Source of the DNA: Riptortus pedestris
Lineage: Eukaryota; Arthropoda; Insecta; Hemiptera; Alydidae
Reading direction: 5' to 3'
Length of the DNA: 64,000 nt
NCBI GenBank assembly: GCA_019009955.1
Contig: CM032233.1
Coordinates: forward strand, 15,362,501 to 15,426,500
Made by a program: the position numbers and the translations under genes
In this document: one piece after another, positions 55,873 through 64,000 of the stretch
How the letters are laid out: each line of letters begins with the position of its first letter
How positions within the stretch are numbered: the stretch's first letter is position 1
Notes under the pieces: model-generated
Database searches by the model: none
What the model was told of the DNA's origin: nothing
The model's input: only the letters and a program-made list of their open reading frames with translations

Positions 55873-55921
<49 letters not shown>
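55853..55921. repeat. (TA)n microsatellite
   Basis: A TA tract with small interruptions, directly abutting the Ginger-like element. A matching tract lies at 56651-56704 on the other side. Confidence 0.9.
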
Positions 55922-55925
<4 letters not shown>

Positions 55926-56647
55926 ACTGTAAAACCCCGAAGTGTGGTAAATGTCAGGACTTACCGGTATATCCTAGGATTTACCAAGAGCACTGGTTAA
56001 AGTCCGAAATCTAGATGAAATTCGAGTTTTTACCGCTTGGCAGTTGGTCAATCCCCGGATTTACCGTCTGGCTTGGTAAATGCCCGAGAAACATTAAATA
56101 AATGTGAGATTTCGTACTTTTACCAATGCAGTTTGGTAAATGCGCAGATTTCTACCTCATTTTCAGGTCTCCTGATGAAGTGCCCGACGAAGAGATAAGC
56201 CTTCGCACCGTAGTTCGTCAACAGTCATTGGTTGGTGGCCAGGGTTTCAAAAAATGCAACTACTTAAAAATATGTTCAAATAACAAAAGGTGTGTGCAAG
56301 TTAGCTAATATGAAGTGCATTTCAAAGTGCCAAAATTCTCTCCCATACTATAACAAATAATAATAAAGCTCATTCTAAAATTTTCATTTCAAATAACCTT
56401 TATTCCAACTTTTACCGGCAGACGCTGGGAAATGTTAGGATTTACCAAAATCTGTTGGTAAAAGTCCGAAAGACGCATCCTGATTGAGATAATTCTAGCT
56501 TTTTCCGAGCCTCTTGGGAAATCCTAAGATTTACCGGCTAAAGTCCGATTTGAAACATGAAATCGGACATTTACCAACGCTTCTGGTAAATCCTAAGATT
56601 TACCGGTAAATCTTAGGATTTACCACACTCCGGGGTTTTACAGTAAC

Positions 56648-56648
<1 letters not shown>
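55922..56648. mobile_element. Ginger-like DNA transposon derivative
   Basis: Ends TGTTACTGTAAAACCCCG (55922) and CGGGGTTTTACAGTAACA (to 56648) are inverted and extend about 35 bases through AGTGTGGTAAAT. The interior next to both ends is packed with GGTAAAT...ATTTACC motifs in alternating orientation. TGTNR termini are described for Ginger elements. Possible 4-bp flanks are TATA and TGTA, but both lie in TA-repeat DNA. The 727-bp body keeps one coding scrap (56126-56340), so it is an internal-deletion derivative. Confidence 0.65.
56126..56340 (+). pseudogene. Cys-rich domain relic of a Ginger/KRBA2-like integrase-transposase
   Basis: After an acceptor-like TTTTCAG at 56167 the plus frame reads SPDEVPDEEISLRTVVRQQS, LVGGQGFKKCNYLKICSNNK, RCV. 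A shift in GGTGTGTGCAAG then leads to CKLANMKCISKCQNS. GGQGFxKC...C...RCxCK...C.SKC is the Cys-rich block that follows the integrase core in KRAB-A-domain protein 2 (KRBA2)-like proteins, related by descent to Ginger-type transposases. The integrase core itself (DDE) is missing. It lies in the centre of an element with TGTTA-type inverted ends, which agrees with that origin. Confidence 0.6.
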
Positions 56649-56702
<54 letters not shown>

Positions 56703-56706
56703 TATC

Positions 56707-56952
56707 CTAATATAAAAATATTGCCGTAAAATTCTTTATTTTTGACTCTATAAGTGTATAATGCAGAGTAACTTTTGATAGAGTACTCATATGGAATAAG
56801 AATTTGTTATACTCTTTGCCTATCCCACGAAGAGTTAATGTGCATAATAAATCATGTGTAAGTAAAATAACAACAAATACCTCGACGGATAGCTCCAATC
56901 CAAACGATGAGTGAAGAACAAAAGAGAGTAATGAAATGATGATGAACTTCAT
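56707..56952 (-). other. ORF with signal-peptide-like start
   Basis: An 81-codon minus ORF begins MKFIIISLLSFVLHSSFGLE, a good signal peptide (K, hydrophobic core, small residues before the cleavage area). After LSVE the DNA reads GAGGTATTTG, a possible donor, so only the first ~24 codons might be an exon. The rest (VFVVILLTHDLLCTLTL...) is not distinctive. No homologue recognised, and no second exon was found. A chance ORF is quite possible. Confidence 0.25.
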
Positions 56953-57319
56953 CTTTACAGATGTGACTCAACTTGATCTTTGATTTAATGTGTTCAACAA
57001 TTCATTAGTGCTATATTTAAAAAAATATAATCAACTTTTGAAATAAAAAAAAATTAATTTGAACAATTAACCTTGGCAATGTCATTAATTGAAGGGAAAA
57101 GACAAGCGAATGTCGAGGGAAAACCGTACTTGTTAACTCTCCTGTGGCTTTGTGTGGTGAAATAAATTGGCCACTTGTTGCTTGGATCGTCTGTCAGACG
57201 AGACGAAAAATAACAATCTCTCAGTCAATTTAGTATCGAAATAATAAACTTTGTAAATTTGATAAAGCGGCCAATGACAAAATAATTACACTTAACAGGT
57301 TCTCCCTCATTTGCGGTCC
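56953..57319. other. unassigned AT-rich sequence
   Basis: No repeat match or motif. Confidence 0.3.
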
Positions 57320-58115
57320 ACAATTGAAATACCTTTTAAACCGTCAGAGATATAGCCAAAGTGCAAATGACCAAAGTTGTAGCTCTTATCGAGACCATTC
57401 TGATGCGTCGTTTATTAATCTCAAAAATAGTTATTTATTATACAAGTGACGAAACTAGATCATTTTACAACTCGAGCGAAACGTTCACCCACACGAGCGA
57501 AGCGAGTGTGGTAATTTCACGAGAGTTGTAAATTCTGCTTTCGTCACGAGTGTAATATTAAATTTTTTCTGTAATCGTTTAATACATGATCAGATCTAAC
57601 CAGAATATGAACAAAATTAGGATGTTGTGAAGATTATGGTATGTTGTTGGTAGGTTATAAGCATGGTTGTGAAAGGTTATAAGCATAGTTATAAAACAAC
57701 TAGTGATGATTTTGAAGTAGTGCAGTTATAAACAAGTGCAGGTTATAACCAAGGAAGGTAATTATTATTATATTTAAATTTTAAAATATATTGATTATTT
57801 CCACCAATAATTCATTCACATTTCAATTTATTTTGTTAAAATAAATTCCTACAATGTTAAGAAACATTTAAAAGCATTTAATTTCCAACTTCAAATTATT
57901 TTTTAATTTATACTTATTACTAATTAAGAAGGCAATTCACTCTATTGCAAAATGTTTCACTTTCTTCACTCATTTCAGTTTAGTAATGTTACCATTATTC
58001 AACGATTACAGAAAAAATTAGTTTTAGCTATTAAGCGAGCGCTCTAAAGGCGGAGTTTCCTCTTTACCCAACATTTTTGAAATCCACTCAAAAAATAAAG
58101 ATACATGTGTATTTT
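57320..58115. repeat. RH repeat split by a composite insertion
   Basis: 57320-57432 (AAAGTTGTAGCTCTTATCGA, CTGATGCGTCGTTTATT) and 58022-58115 (CTCTAAAGGCGGAGTTTCCT, CTTTACCC, CACTCAAAAAATAAAG) correspond to a continuous copy at 63585-63800. The insert 57433-58021 holds a small foldback (57440-57556, arms GTGACGAAA / TTTCGTCAC). It also holds a 460-bp part bounded by AATTTTTTCTGTAATCGTT (57562) and its inverse AACGATTACAGAAAAAATT (58001-58019). Confidence 0.6.
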
Positions 58116-58116
58116 G

Positions 58117-58244
58117 GTTTTAGAAGATTTCCCTTGAGGGAAATCACCTATTGAGATTGTACTCATGAAGCGATTTTCGAAACATTTCTTCAAATGTCCA
58201 TTGATCTTACTTAGTAGATGACGAAAATGAGGTACGCTCAAAAT

Positions 58245-58335
<91 letters not shown>
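58117..58335 (-). repeat. HN1 3' end with (CA)n-(TA)n
   Basis: TTTTAGAAGATTTCCCTTGA, GAGATTGTACTCATGAAGCG, CATTGATCTTACTTAGTAGA, GAGGTACGCTCAAAATTTTC, then CA (58248-58279) and TA (58280-58335). It is cut by RB copy 4. Confidence 0.8.
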
Positions 58336-58339
<4 letters not shown>

Positions 58340-59106
58340 GCCCCCAGGTCCCGCGCCACCTCCCTTAAAATCTCCAATTATTTTAACACTTTCACTGCCA
58401 CCAGATTTTCAAAACATTTAACCGTGTGCCACTTTGTTTTTTTTACATAAACGGTGAGCTAAGAGCTTTTAAAAAAAGGGTAAAATAGTTCTTGAACAGA
58501 TTTGTTAAAACCAATGGTTCTCTTTTAACCTCCGGTGTTTAACTGAGTGCCACTGTAAATTTCAAGCCCTTTCTTTGTGTGCCGGGGTGGGGAGAAACAA
58601 TGGCCTGGAGTTATACCTGATCCGTAGCATCTACGGAGCCAGCACACAGAGTGAAACTTACAAGGCTGAGACTTGGTATGACAAATAAATGATAATTGGG
58701 AATAAATGATAATTGGGACCCCTGAAGATTCCTTTCGGTCCATATTCAACCTCGTAACCTTCTCCAGTTCTGCTCCAGCAACCATAACTTTGGAATTTCC
58801 AATGGAATGTCCTAGTTTTTATAGCGGATTTTAGTAGAATATCAAATTCTATAACGAGTTTATATAGTTGAATTTTTCGATTTGACGCATCCTTTAGTCG
58901 TAAAACGCACAAATCTTCATTTCACAAAAGGCACATTTAATTGAAAAATGCTGGGAAATAAAAGTTGTAGTCAACAAAATAATCGTTGAGACATGTCTAC
59001 GGGGATAGGAATATTTTTTTGAAATTAAATAAAATGTGCCGTTTCTGAAATAAAGATTTGTGAATTTTACGGCTGAAGGATGCGTCAAATCGAAAAATTC
59101 ACCGAT
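58336..59106 (+). repeat. RB repeat, copy 4 (longest)
   Basis: Start GGGTGCCCCCAGGTCCCGCG, CCTCCCTTAAAATC. The interior at 58740-59106 holds CATATTCAACCTCGTAACCT, TTTCCAATGGAATG, CGATTTGACGCATCC, GAGACATGTCTACGGGG and GAAACGGCACATTT-like sequence in opposing senses. ORFs in it (58525-58785, 58658-58912) overlap repeat blocks and are not conserved in other copies. Confidence 0.6.
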
Positions 59107-59129
59107 GCAATAAGAACACATATTGTCCA

Positions 59130-59200
59130 CGCACACACACACACACGCACACACTCGCTGCGCTCGAACACGCACACGCACGCGCACACACACACATATA
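59130..59200. repeat. (CA)n/(CG)-rich microsatellite
   Basis: CACACACGCACACACTCG and similar blocks, partly GC-rich. Confidence 0.9.
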
Positions 59201-59201
59201 T

Positions 59202-59341
59202 ATCTACTAAAGTTTGAACCAATTTGTTACTGCGACTCTTCTACGGAACAGACTTTCAGACACTTGCTCTATCACTGTAGACTTCTAACCGAAGGGAAAA
59301 AAAATTTTACAATAGAAGTAAAACGGTTAAAAGACAACTAG
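59202..59341 (+). pseudogene. LINE C-terminal zinc-knuckle relic
   Basis: The plus frame reads LLKFEPICYCDSSTEQTFRH, LLYHCRLLTEGKKNF, TIEVKRLKDN and a stop at 59341. CxC...T-x-x-HLLYxC is the ORF2 C-terminal knuckle. Only the last ~45 codons survive, joined to the CA microsatellite on the 5' side. Confidence 0.65.
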
Positions 59342-59503
59342 GATGATGGGGAAAACCTTCATTTTTATAAATATAATACATAATTTAAAAAAATTGTTAA
59401 ACATTCCTATAATTTTATGGAATATTTGAAACTCCACTATTGTTAATTTAATTATTTAAATACACACACCCGTTATGCATAAAAGGATGTACGTGAAATG
59501 AGG

Positions 59504-59595
<92 letters not shown>

Positions 59596-59923
59596 CAAAT
59601 TAATTTATTGTAAATAGTTTTTAGAATTTGGATTTTACGCATCTGAAAAAGCAGAAGCTCCACACGTCCGATTTGTGGAAGGAAAGCTGGGTCCTTACCG
59701 GTTATCGGGAGACCACCCTTTTAAAGACGATTATTAAACCATTTTTTAAAAAAATAACTCTTCTAGCATTTAACTAAATGGGAAAATGTACGACAAAAGG
59801 TAATTATAAATTAGAGTTGCCTCAAAAGTAGACAGAGTCGCGGAGTTCTCCGTCTACTTTTGAGGCAACTCTAAACCCGGCCGTCGTCTGCCACACTCTC
59901 CAAGGTAGCATGTGGTGTAATAG
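59342..59923. other. AT-rich, (TA)n-(GA)n tract and a strong hairpin
   Basis: A (TA)n tract at 59507-59552 passes into (GA)n at 59553-59591. A long hairpin lies at 59811-59874. The rest, including a GC-richer patch at 59875-59920, has no call. Confidence 0.5.
59811..59874. repeat. 23-bp perfect hairpin
   Basis: The arms TTAGAGTTGCCTCAAAAGTA (plus GAC) at 59811-59833 and their exact inverse at 59852-59874 enclose an 18-base loop with a possible inner GGAG/CTCC stem. It could be a tiny foldback. It does not resemble a terminator, as no T tract follows. Confidence 0.8.
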
Positions 59924-60357
59924 AAAAGAGTCCGTCACGCAGGGGCTGGGTAAACTAAGCAGATTTCCCACGTGAAGTTTTACAATAGAGAAATTTCACG
60001 AGAGCCGAGCCAGTCAAGGAAAAGGCCGAACTAGTTTTTGGCGGGAAAGTAACTCTCGTCCGTTAGGCGCCCCGATAAAATAAAAATGCAAATATCTCGG
60101 TTAATATTCAAGATAGAGAAAAAATGTATATGACAATATTTATAATAAATTTAATTTGCGATAAGATTGATTCTGTACAATTTTTCGATCCGATGTATAG
60201 TAACGGAGATATTTTCGAAAATCCTCCCCTCTAAACCCCCCTCCCACTGGTCCGATTTCAGCCGTTAACGAACTTGATCTTTCTTTTTACATAAAACGAC
60301 TAAATATCGAGTTTGGTAACGATTAAACAAAAATGGCGACCGCTAGAGCGGTAACAG

Positions 60358-60408
<51 letters not shown>

Positions 60409-60536
60409 GTTTTGAACGGAACCTCATTTTCGTCATCTACTAGGTAGGATCGATGGACATTTGAAGAAAATGTTTGAAAATTCCGTCATGAGTACAACCT
60501 CAATAGCTGATTTCCCTTAATGGAAATCTGCTAAAA
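59924..60536 (+). repeat. HN1 repeat, complete copy
   Basis: It runs AAAAGAGTCCGTCACGCAGG, AAGCAGATTTCCCACGTG, CTCGGTTAATATTCAAGATA, C-rich tract, GATTTCAGCCGTTAACGAAC, GCTAGAGCGGTAACAGAC, (TA)n 60362-60406, GAACGGAACCTCATTTTCGT. The 3' end is GCTGATTTCCCTTAATGGAA, ATCTGCTAAAA. It differs from the 49.9-kb copy mainly in a ~90-bp 5' segment. Confidence 0.9.
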
Positions 60537-60598
60537 CGATCACCAAGAGGTGTTAATAACCGATCACTCATTTTCTGATAACAAAAGGAACAGAATGA

Positions 60599-60796
60599 CT
60601 AGGTTCCACATATGCTATAGACTCTATAGCATATGTGGACAACAACCGGCCCGCTATAAGGTATGATCCTGCCCAGGAGGCATTTTGGAAAACCCCATTA
60701 AACAGAAATATTACACTACTAACTCCAAATGAGGAAGATGAGGAGAGATATGTGCGTTTGGCAGTACTTAAAAATTCAAACAGTTCTTTTCAATGA
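60599..60796 (+). other. ATG-less coding-like ORF, unknown
   Basis: 65 codons open from a stop to a stop: STYAIDSIAYVDNNRPAIRY, DPAQEAFWKTPLNRNITLLT, PNEEDEERYVRLAVLKNSNS, SFQ. The residue mix (Pro, Trp, clustered acidic) is unlike random AT-rich frames around it. It begins beside the hairpin CCACATATGCTATAG/CTATAGCATATGTGG (60606-60638). No family is recognised. It may be a terminal exon or the C-terminus of a transposon protein. Confidence 0.35.
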
Positions 60797-60801
60797 TGAA
60801 A

Positions 60802-61052
60802 GTTAATAAATTATATTTGTTTATTGTCATTTACGTCCAGTTTATGCTACTATGGCTAATCGGGATGGGTTATCTACAGATTAGCATCCTTCTCTAGCCA
60901 GGGTGGGCCTAAGGAGTTTATTTAATGAGTCCGTCACTAAATAAATGTCTACTGCCCAGGGCGGGAATCGAACCCGCCACTCTAGGTCTACTACGCCAGA
61001 TTAAGACCAACGCCTTAACTCGCATGGACAACCTGTGCCCGTTAATAAATTA
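60802..61052 (-). mobile_element. tRNA-derived SINE, copy 3, with 12-bp target duplication
   Basis: GTTAATAAATTA occurs at 60802-60813 and 61041-61052 around the 227-bp element. Minus head GGGCACAGGTTGTCCATGCG, A-box region GCGAGTTAAGGCGTTGG, B box GGGTTCGATTCCCGCC, then body and tail CTGGACGTAAATGACAATAA. It is the best-preserved copy and fixes the element's ends. Confidence 0.9.
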
Positions 61053-61908
61053 AAACATCGTGCAAGGATGACTGACGATAATTTGGAAAATTCTTTATGT
61101 CTTTGTATCAGTGGAATTAATCCAAACATCGATGGATTAGTTTCCCAAATTCAAGTTCAAGTGTCTCATTGATTTCGGTGGCGCTATTTAACTTTCGTCG
61201 TTTGTAATAATCCCAAATTTTACGATTTAATTCTAATGTTGAATCTATTTTTTTTTCATTTCATTTTGTTATTTTAATAAATTTTATTAATTATAATCGT
61301 ATGATTTCATGTCTGATATTTATCGTTAAAAATTATGAACACTACTTTAAAATGTACTACTTTTAAAAGCGGCCCGGGAACGTATTTGCACGCCAAAGTT
61401 TGACCCACAACATGTCAAAGGTTTCCCATAACTGGTCTATAGCAATAATAGCGAATAGCGACAAGCGGTTTTGAACAAGTAAATATTTTATCTGTAATTA
61501 ATAAGTGGCCTCCTGTTAGCCATTTTGACATTTATAGATTCTAGAAGTGTTATTTTAAATAATAAAGCGATTTTCTTTTAATTATGATATAATAATCGTC
61601 TTTAAATTGGTGGCCTCCTGATAATAGATAATTACTGGAAGATATTATAAATAAAACCATATTTTGAATGTTCAGCTTGATCCAGAAGGCTAACAAATAA
61701 AGTTATATACATTCTACAAACTAAAGTTACAAGTGTGTTGAAGTGAAGCAGAGTATGGCTGGGACGTAGTCCCCTTTTTTTTCTGTCGTCTTTTTTCTGT
61801 CTTCTTTTTTCTCATAGTAGCCCTATGAGAAGCTATTTATTTGAACACGTGTTCCATTGCCACTTGGCATATTACGCGTATGGGAATGTTTAAATACGTT
61901 TTTATTTT

Positions 61909-61965
<57 letters not shown>

Positions 61966-62188
61966 GTTAATCAACCATCTAATCAAATATAATATATAAA
62001 AAATAATAATAATAAAATAAAATAAGTAAGATAATTACAAATAAAATTAATAAATGAAATTAAAAAAAGATAAAATAAAATAAAAACAATATCGATTAAA
62101 GTTAAAGTAACGTATGTATAATTTGCGAGTCTATGTAAGATAAATATGTTGAAATATAATTCTCATTCGTCACAATCAACTTTACATT
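61053..62188. other. unassigned; (TA)n at 61912-61964
   Basis: AT-rich with no supported ORF. The last ~200 bases before 62188 are probably the 3' region of the LINE relic that ends there. Confidence 0.35.
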
Positions 62189-62602
62189 CTAATGTGTTTT
62201 TGCTACATCCATATCTATACTTTTGATAAACTTTATATGTTCTTTATTATATTTGTTAAATATAATATGAGGTGGTTCTGGGCCTTTTAAAATGATATTC
62301 ATTATTAAATTTGATCTATTTTGATTAAATGTTGAACAGTCATAAAGTATATGTAAAAACGATTGTGTTGTCTGTGAGTCGCAAGTACATTTGTCATTGT
62401 CTTGAATTTTAAATCTTGTTAAGTAATGTCCTGTCTGTCCATGACCCGTTAGCAATTGTGTACATTTGTGATGGTGACTCTTAATTGTGTTGTAATTGTG
62501 AGTTATATTTGTTATGTATTGATGTAAGCAGTAAGATTTGTTACATTTCGTCCATTCTCTGTTCCACTTATGTATTGTGTCGGTGCATAAGTCTTTTAGC
62601 AA
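62189..62602 (-). pseudogene. LINE ORF2 C-terminal fragment, open over 137 codons
   Basis: The minus frame runs from HKWNREWTKCNKSYCLHQYI through KCTQLLTGHGQTGHYLTRFK, CTCDSQTTQSFLHILYDCST to the stop at 62189. W...W, QLLTGHGxxxxYLxRF and CxC...T-x-x-FLHILYxC are the standard end of Jockey/R1-type ORF2 after RNase H. It is unbroken over 137 codons, so younger than the other LINE scraps. It is cut at 62602 by an HN1 3' end. The Met at the ORF start is not the natural start. Confidence 0.85.
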
Positions 62603-62694
62603 ATTTCCCTCAAGGGAAATCAGCTATTGAGGGCGTGCTCATGACGCAATTTTCGAAAATTTACTTCAAATGCCCATCGACCTACCCTACCTAT

Positions 62695-62747
<53 letters not shown>

Positions 62748-62756
62748 GTGTGTATT

Positions 62757-62806
<50 letters not shown>

Positions 62807-63310
62807 AATAGAAAGATAGAAATATTTGTCTGTTAACGCTCGAGCGACCGTGATTTTTGCTTGATCGTTACCAAACTCTATATTTAAACGTTTTGTGTGA
62901 AGTAAAGATCAAGTTCGTTAACGGTTGAAATCGGACCAGTTCGAGGGGGGGGGGGTTCAGGGGAGGGTTTTTGAAAATTCGAAATATCTGCGTTACTGTA
63001 CGTCGGATCGAAAATTTGTAAAGAATCCATCTTATTGAAAATTAAAAGATCTATAAATAATGTTATGTACATTTTTTTCATTATCTTTAATATTAACCGA
63101 GTTATTTGCGTTTTTAGTTATCAGCCTTCAGTAAATCCCCACTCCTACTCATGTTATATCAACAATAAGCTCTTATATTATGAACCACTTTATTTGAAGC
63201 CTAAATAATAAATATTGTTCTCATTGGACTTTTACGTCATAAGATAAATTCAATTACGGGACGCAAGTGGGAAATCGGCATAGTTAACGCAGCCCCTGCG
63301 TGAAGGACTT
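62593..63310 (-). repeat. HN1 repeat, complete copy with mixed microsatellite
   Basis: TTTTAGCAAATTTCCCTCAA, GAGGGCGTGCTCATG, (TG)n 62701-62752, (TA)n 62761-62790, short GATA repeats, GTTAACGCTCGAGCGACCGT, GTTAACGGTTGAAATCGGAC, a G11-13 tract near 62946, AACCGAGTTATTTGCG. End GTTAACGCAGCCCCTGCGTG, AAGGACTT. Confidence 0.88.
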
Positions 63311-63444
63311 ATTCTAATGTATGACAGAGACGTAGCCCCTTCAAAAATTACGGATAGCCTAGCAAAACTATCATGCCTTGCTGGTTTCGTTTTGAGTTTC
63401 TACGGCGCAGCTTGGATACAGGGTGGCTATAACTGTGAAACAGC
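63311..63444 (+). other. unassigned; short ORF
   Basis: A 71-codon plus ORF (63317-63532) has 40 codons of diverse composition (MYDRDVAPSKITDSLAKLSC...) before running into an HN1 3' end. Possibly a captured or decayed coding scrap; not recognised. Confidence 0.25.
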
Positions 63445-63558
63445 TTTTAGCAGATTTCCCTTAGGAGGAATAAGCTATCGTACTCAAGGCGAGAATTTCG
63501 TAAATTTCTTCAAATATCCATGGATCCTCTAAGGGCGACGTAAATGAGACCCGAACAA
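63445..63558 (-). repeat. HN1 3' end
   Basis: TTTTAGCAGATTTCCCTTAG, ATAAGCTATCGTACTCAAGG, CTTCAAATATCCATGGATCC and a truncated GAGACCCGAACAAAATG block. Confidence 0.7.
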
Positions 63559-64000
63559 AATGATGACCCGTATACACGGGCTACGATTGTCTTTTAAACA
63601 GTTAAAGATATGTCAAAATTGCAAAGGACCACAGTTGTAGCTCTCATTGAGACCTTTCAGATGCGTCATTTATTTATCCTTAAAAAAATTACTTTTAACT
63701 ATAAAGCCCACGCTCAAAAGTAGGCGTTTCCTCTTTACCCCAAATTTATAATACATTTTTGAAAACTACTCAAAAAATAAATTAAACAAGTGTATTTTTG
63801 TTTCACTTAGTCTTTACAGATAAAAGAGCGGCCAAAGTCGTACCCAAACATTTATAAAGAAATATGATGCAAATATTTAAAATTACCAGTTTTGTACCTT
63901 GTATAAAATAATAATAAAGAAACTGTTTATTTATTGGTATTTATGACATCTTTACATTACTTCAAAATACAAAAGTCGCCAAATTTCAAATTTCTTCATG
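63559..64000. repeat. RH repeat, continuous copy, then unassigned end
   Basis: 63585-63800 has CACAGTTGTAGCTCTCATTG, CAGATGCGTCATTTATTTAT, AAAGTAGGCGTTTCCTCTTT and ACTCAAAAAATAAATTAAAC, collinear with the two halves at 57.3 and 58.0 kb. 63801-64000 has no call. Confidence 0.6.

Noticed and set aside
58525..58912. Two 84-86-codon minus ORFs in RB copy 4
   Set aside because: The corresponding RB blocks in copies 1 and 3 have stops in this frame.

Overview
The window is an AT-rich stretch of metazoan nuclear DNA, most likely from an arthropod. The evidence is many broken non-LTR retrotransposons, tRNA-derived SINEs, long (TA)n tracts, and relics of DNA transposons of animal type. One of these carries a coding region that I recognise as a multicopy arthropod family. 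I see no intact host gene, rRNA, functional tRNA, CRISPR array or bacterial-style operon. The window is best read as a transposon graveyard.

The dominant component is one repeat family, here called HN1 (my label). About 50 full, partial or deleted copies lie on both strands from end to end. Read 5' to 3', HN1 starts AAAAGTCCGTCACGCAGGGG and has the block AGCAGATTTCCC about 30 bases in. It ends in the palindrome TTTCCCTTAAGGGAAA followed by TCTGCTAA. The inner block and the 3' tip are inverted copies of each other, so the ends are asymmetric. A (TA)n tract, sometimes with TG, TC or GATA blocks, sits at a fixed internal place and accounts for most microsatellites here. This layout recalls non-autonomous rolling-circle elements (Helitron/Helentron, HINE/DINE-1 type). 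No Rep/helicase gene is present to prove it. Smaller families are labelled RB (end GGGTGYCCC), RC, RF and RH, plus several foldback elements.

Layout. 0-5.3 kb: HN1 pieces, an RB copy, and a 5'-truncated LINE with a 15-bp target duplication. 5.3-12.4 kb: a SINE, a foldback, HN1 copies (one holding a Tc1-like element), a 510-bp tandem array. 12.4-18.2 kb: an inverted, rearranged duplicate of the 11.4-12.4 kb block, a perfect 132-bp inverted repeat with target duplication, and a LINE relic. 18.5-33 kb: dense HN1, a foldback with a tRNA-like segment, a 1-kb element splitting an HN1 copy, and a 55-bp mini-SINE. 33-43 kb: a 1.4-kb direct duplication carrying a small membrane-protein ORF, LINE and gag relics, and a Tc1-type MITE. 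43-50.5 kb: RB, HN1 and a CACTG-ended DNA transposon with a broken transposase-like gene. 50.5-57 kb: three R4/Dong-type LINE fragments joined head to tail at (TAA)n, a SINE, and a Ginger-like element with a Cys-rich domain relic. 57-64 kb: RH, RB, HN1, LINE tails and a SINE with a clean 12-bp target duplication.

The parts do not form a pathway. What links them is insertion history: elements sit in each other's bodies, in (TA)n tracts and in (TAA)n tails, so their relative ages can be read from the nesting. Boundaries of decayed repeats were read by eye and may be off by tens of bases.
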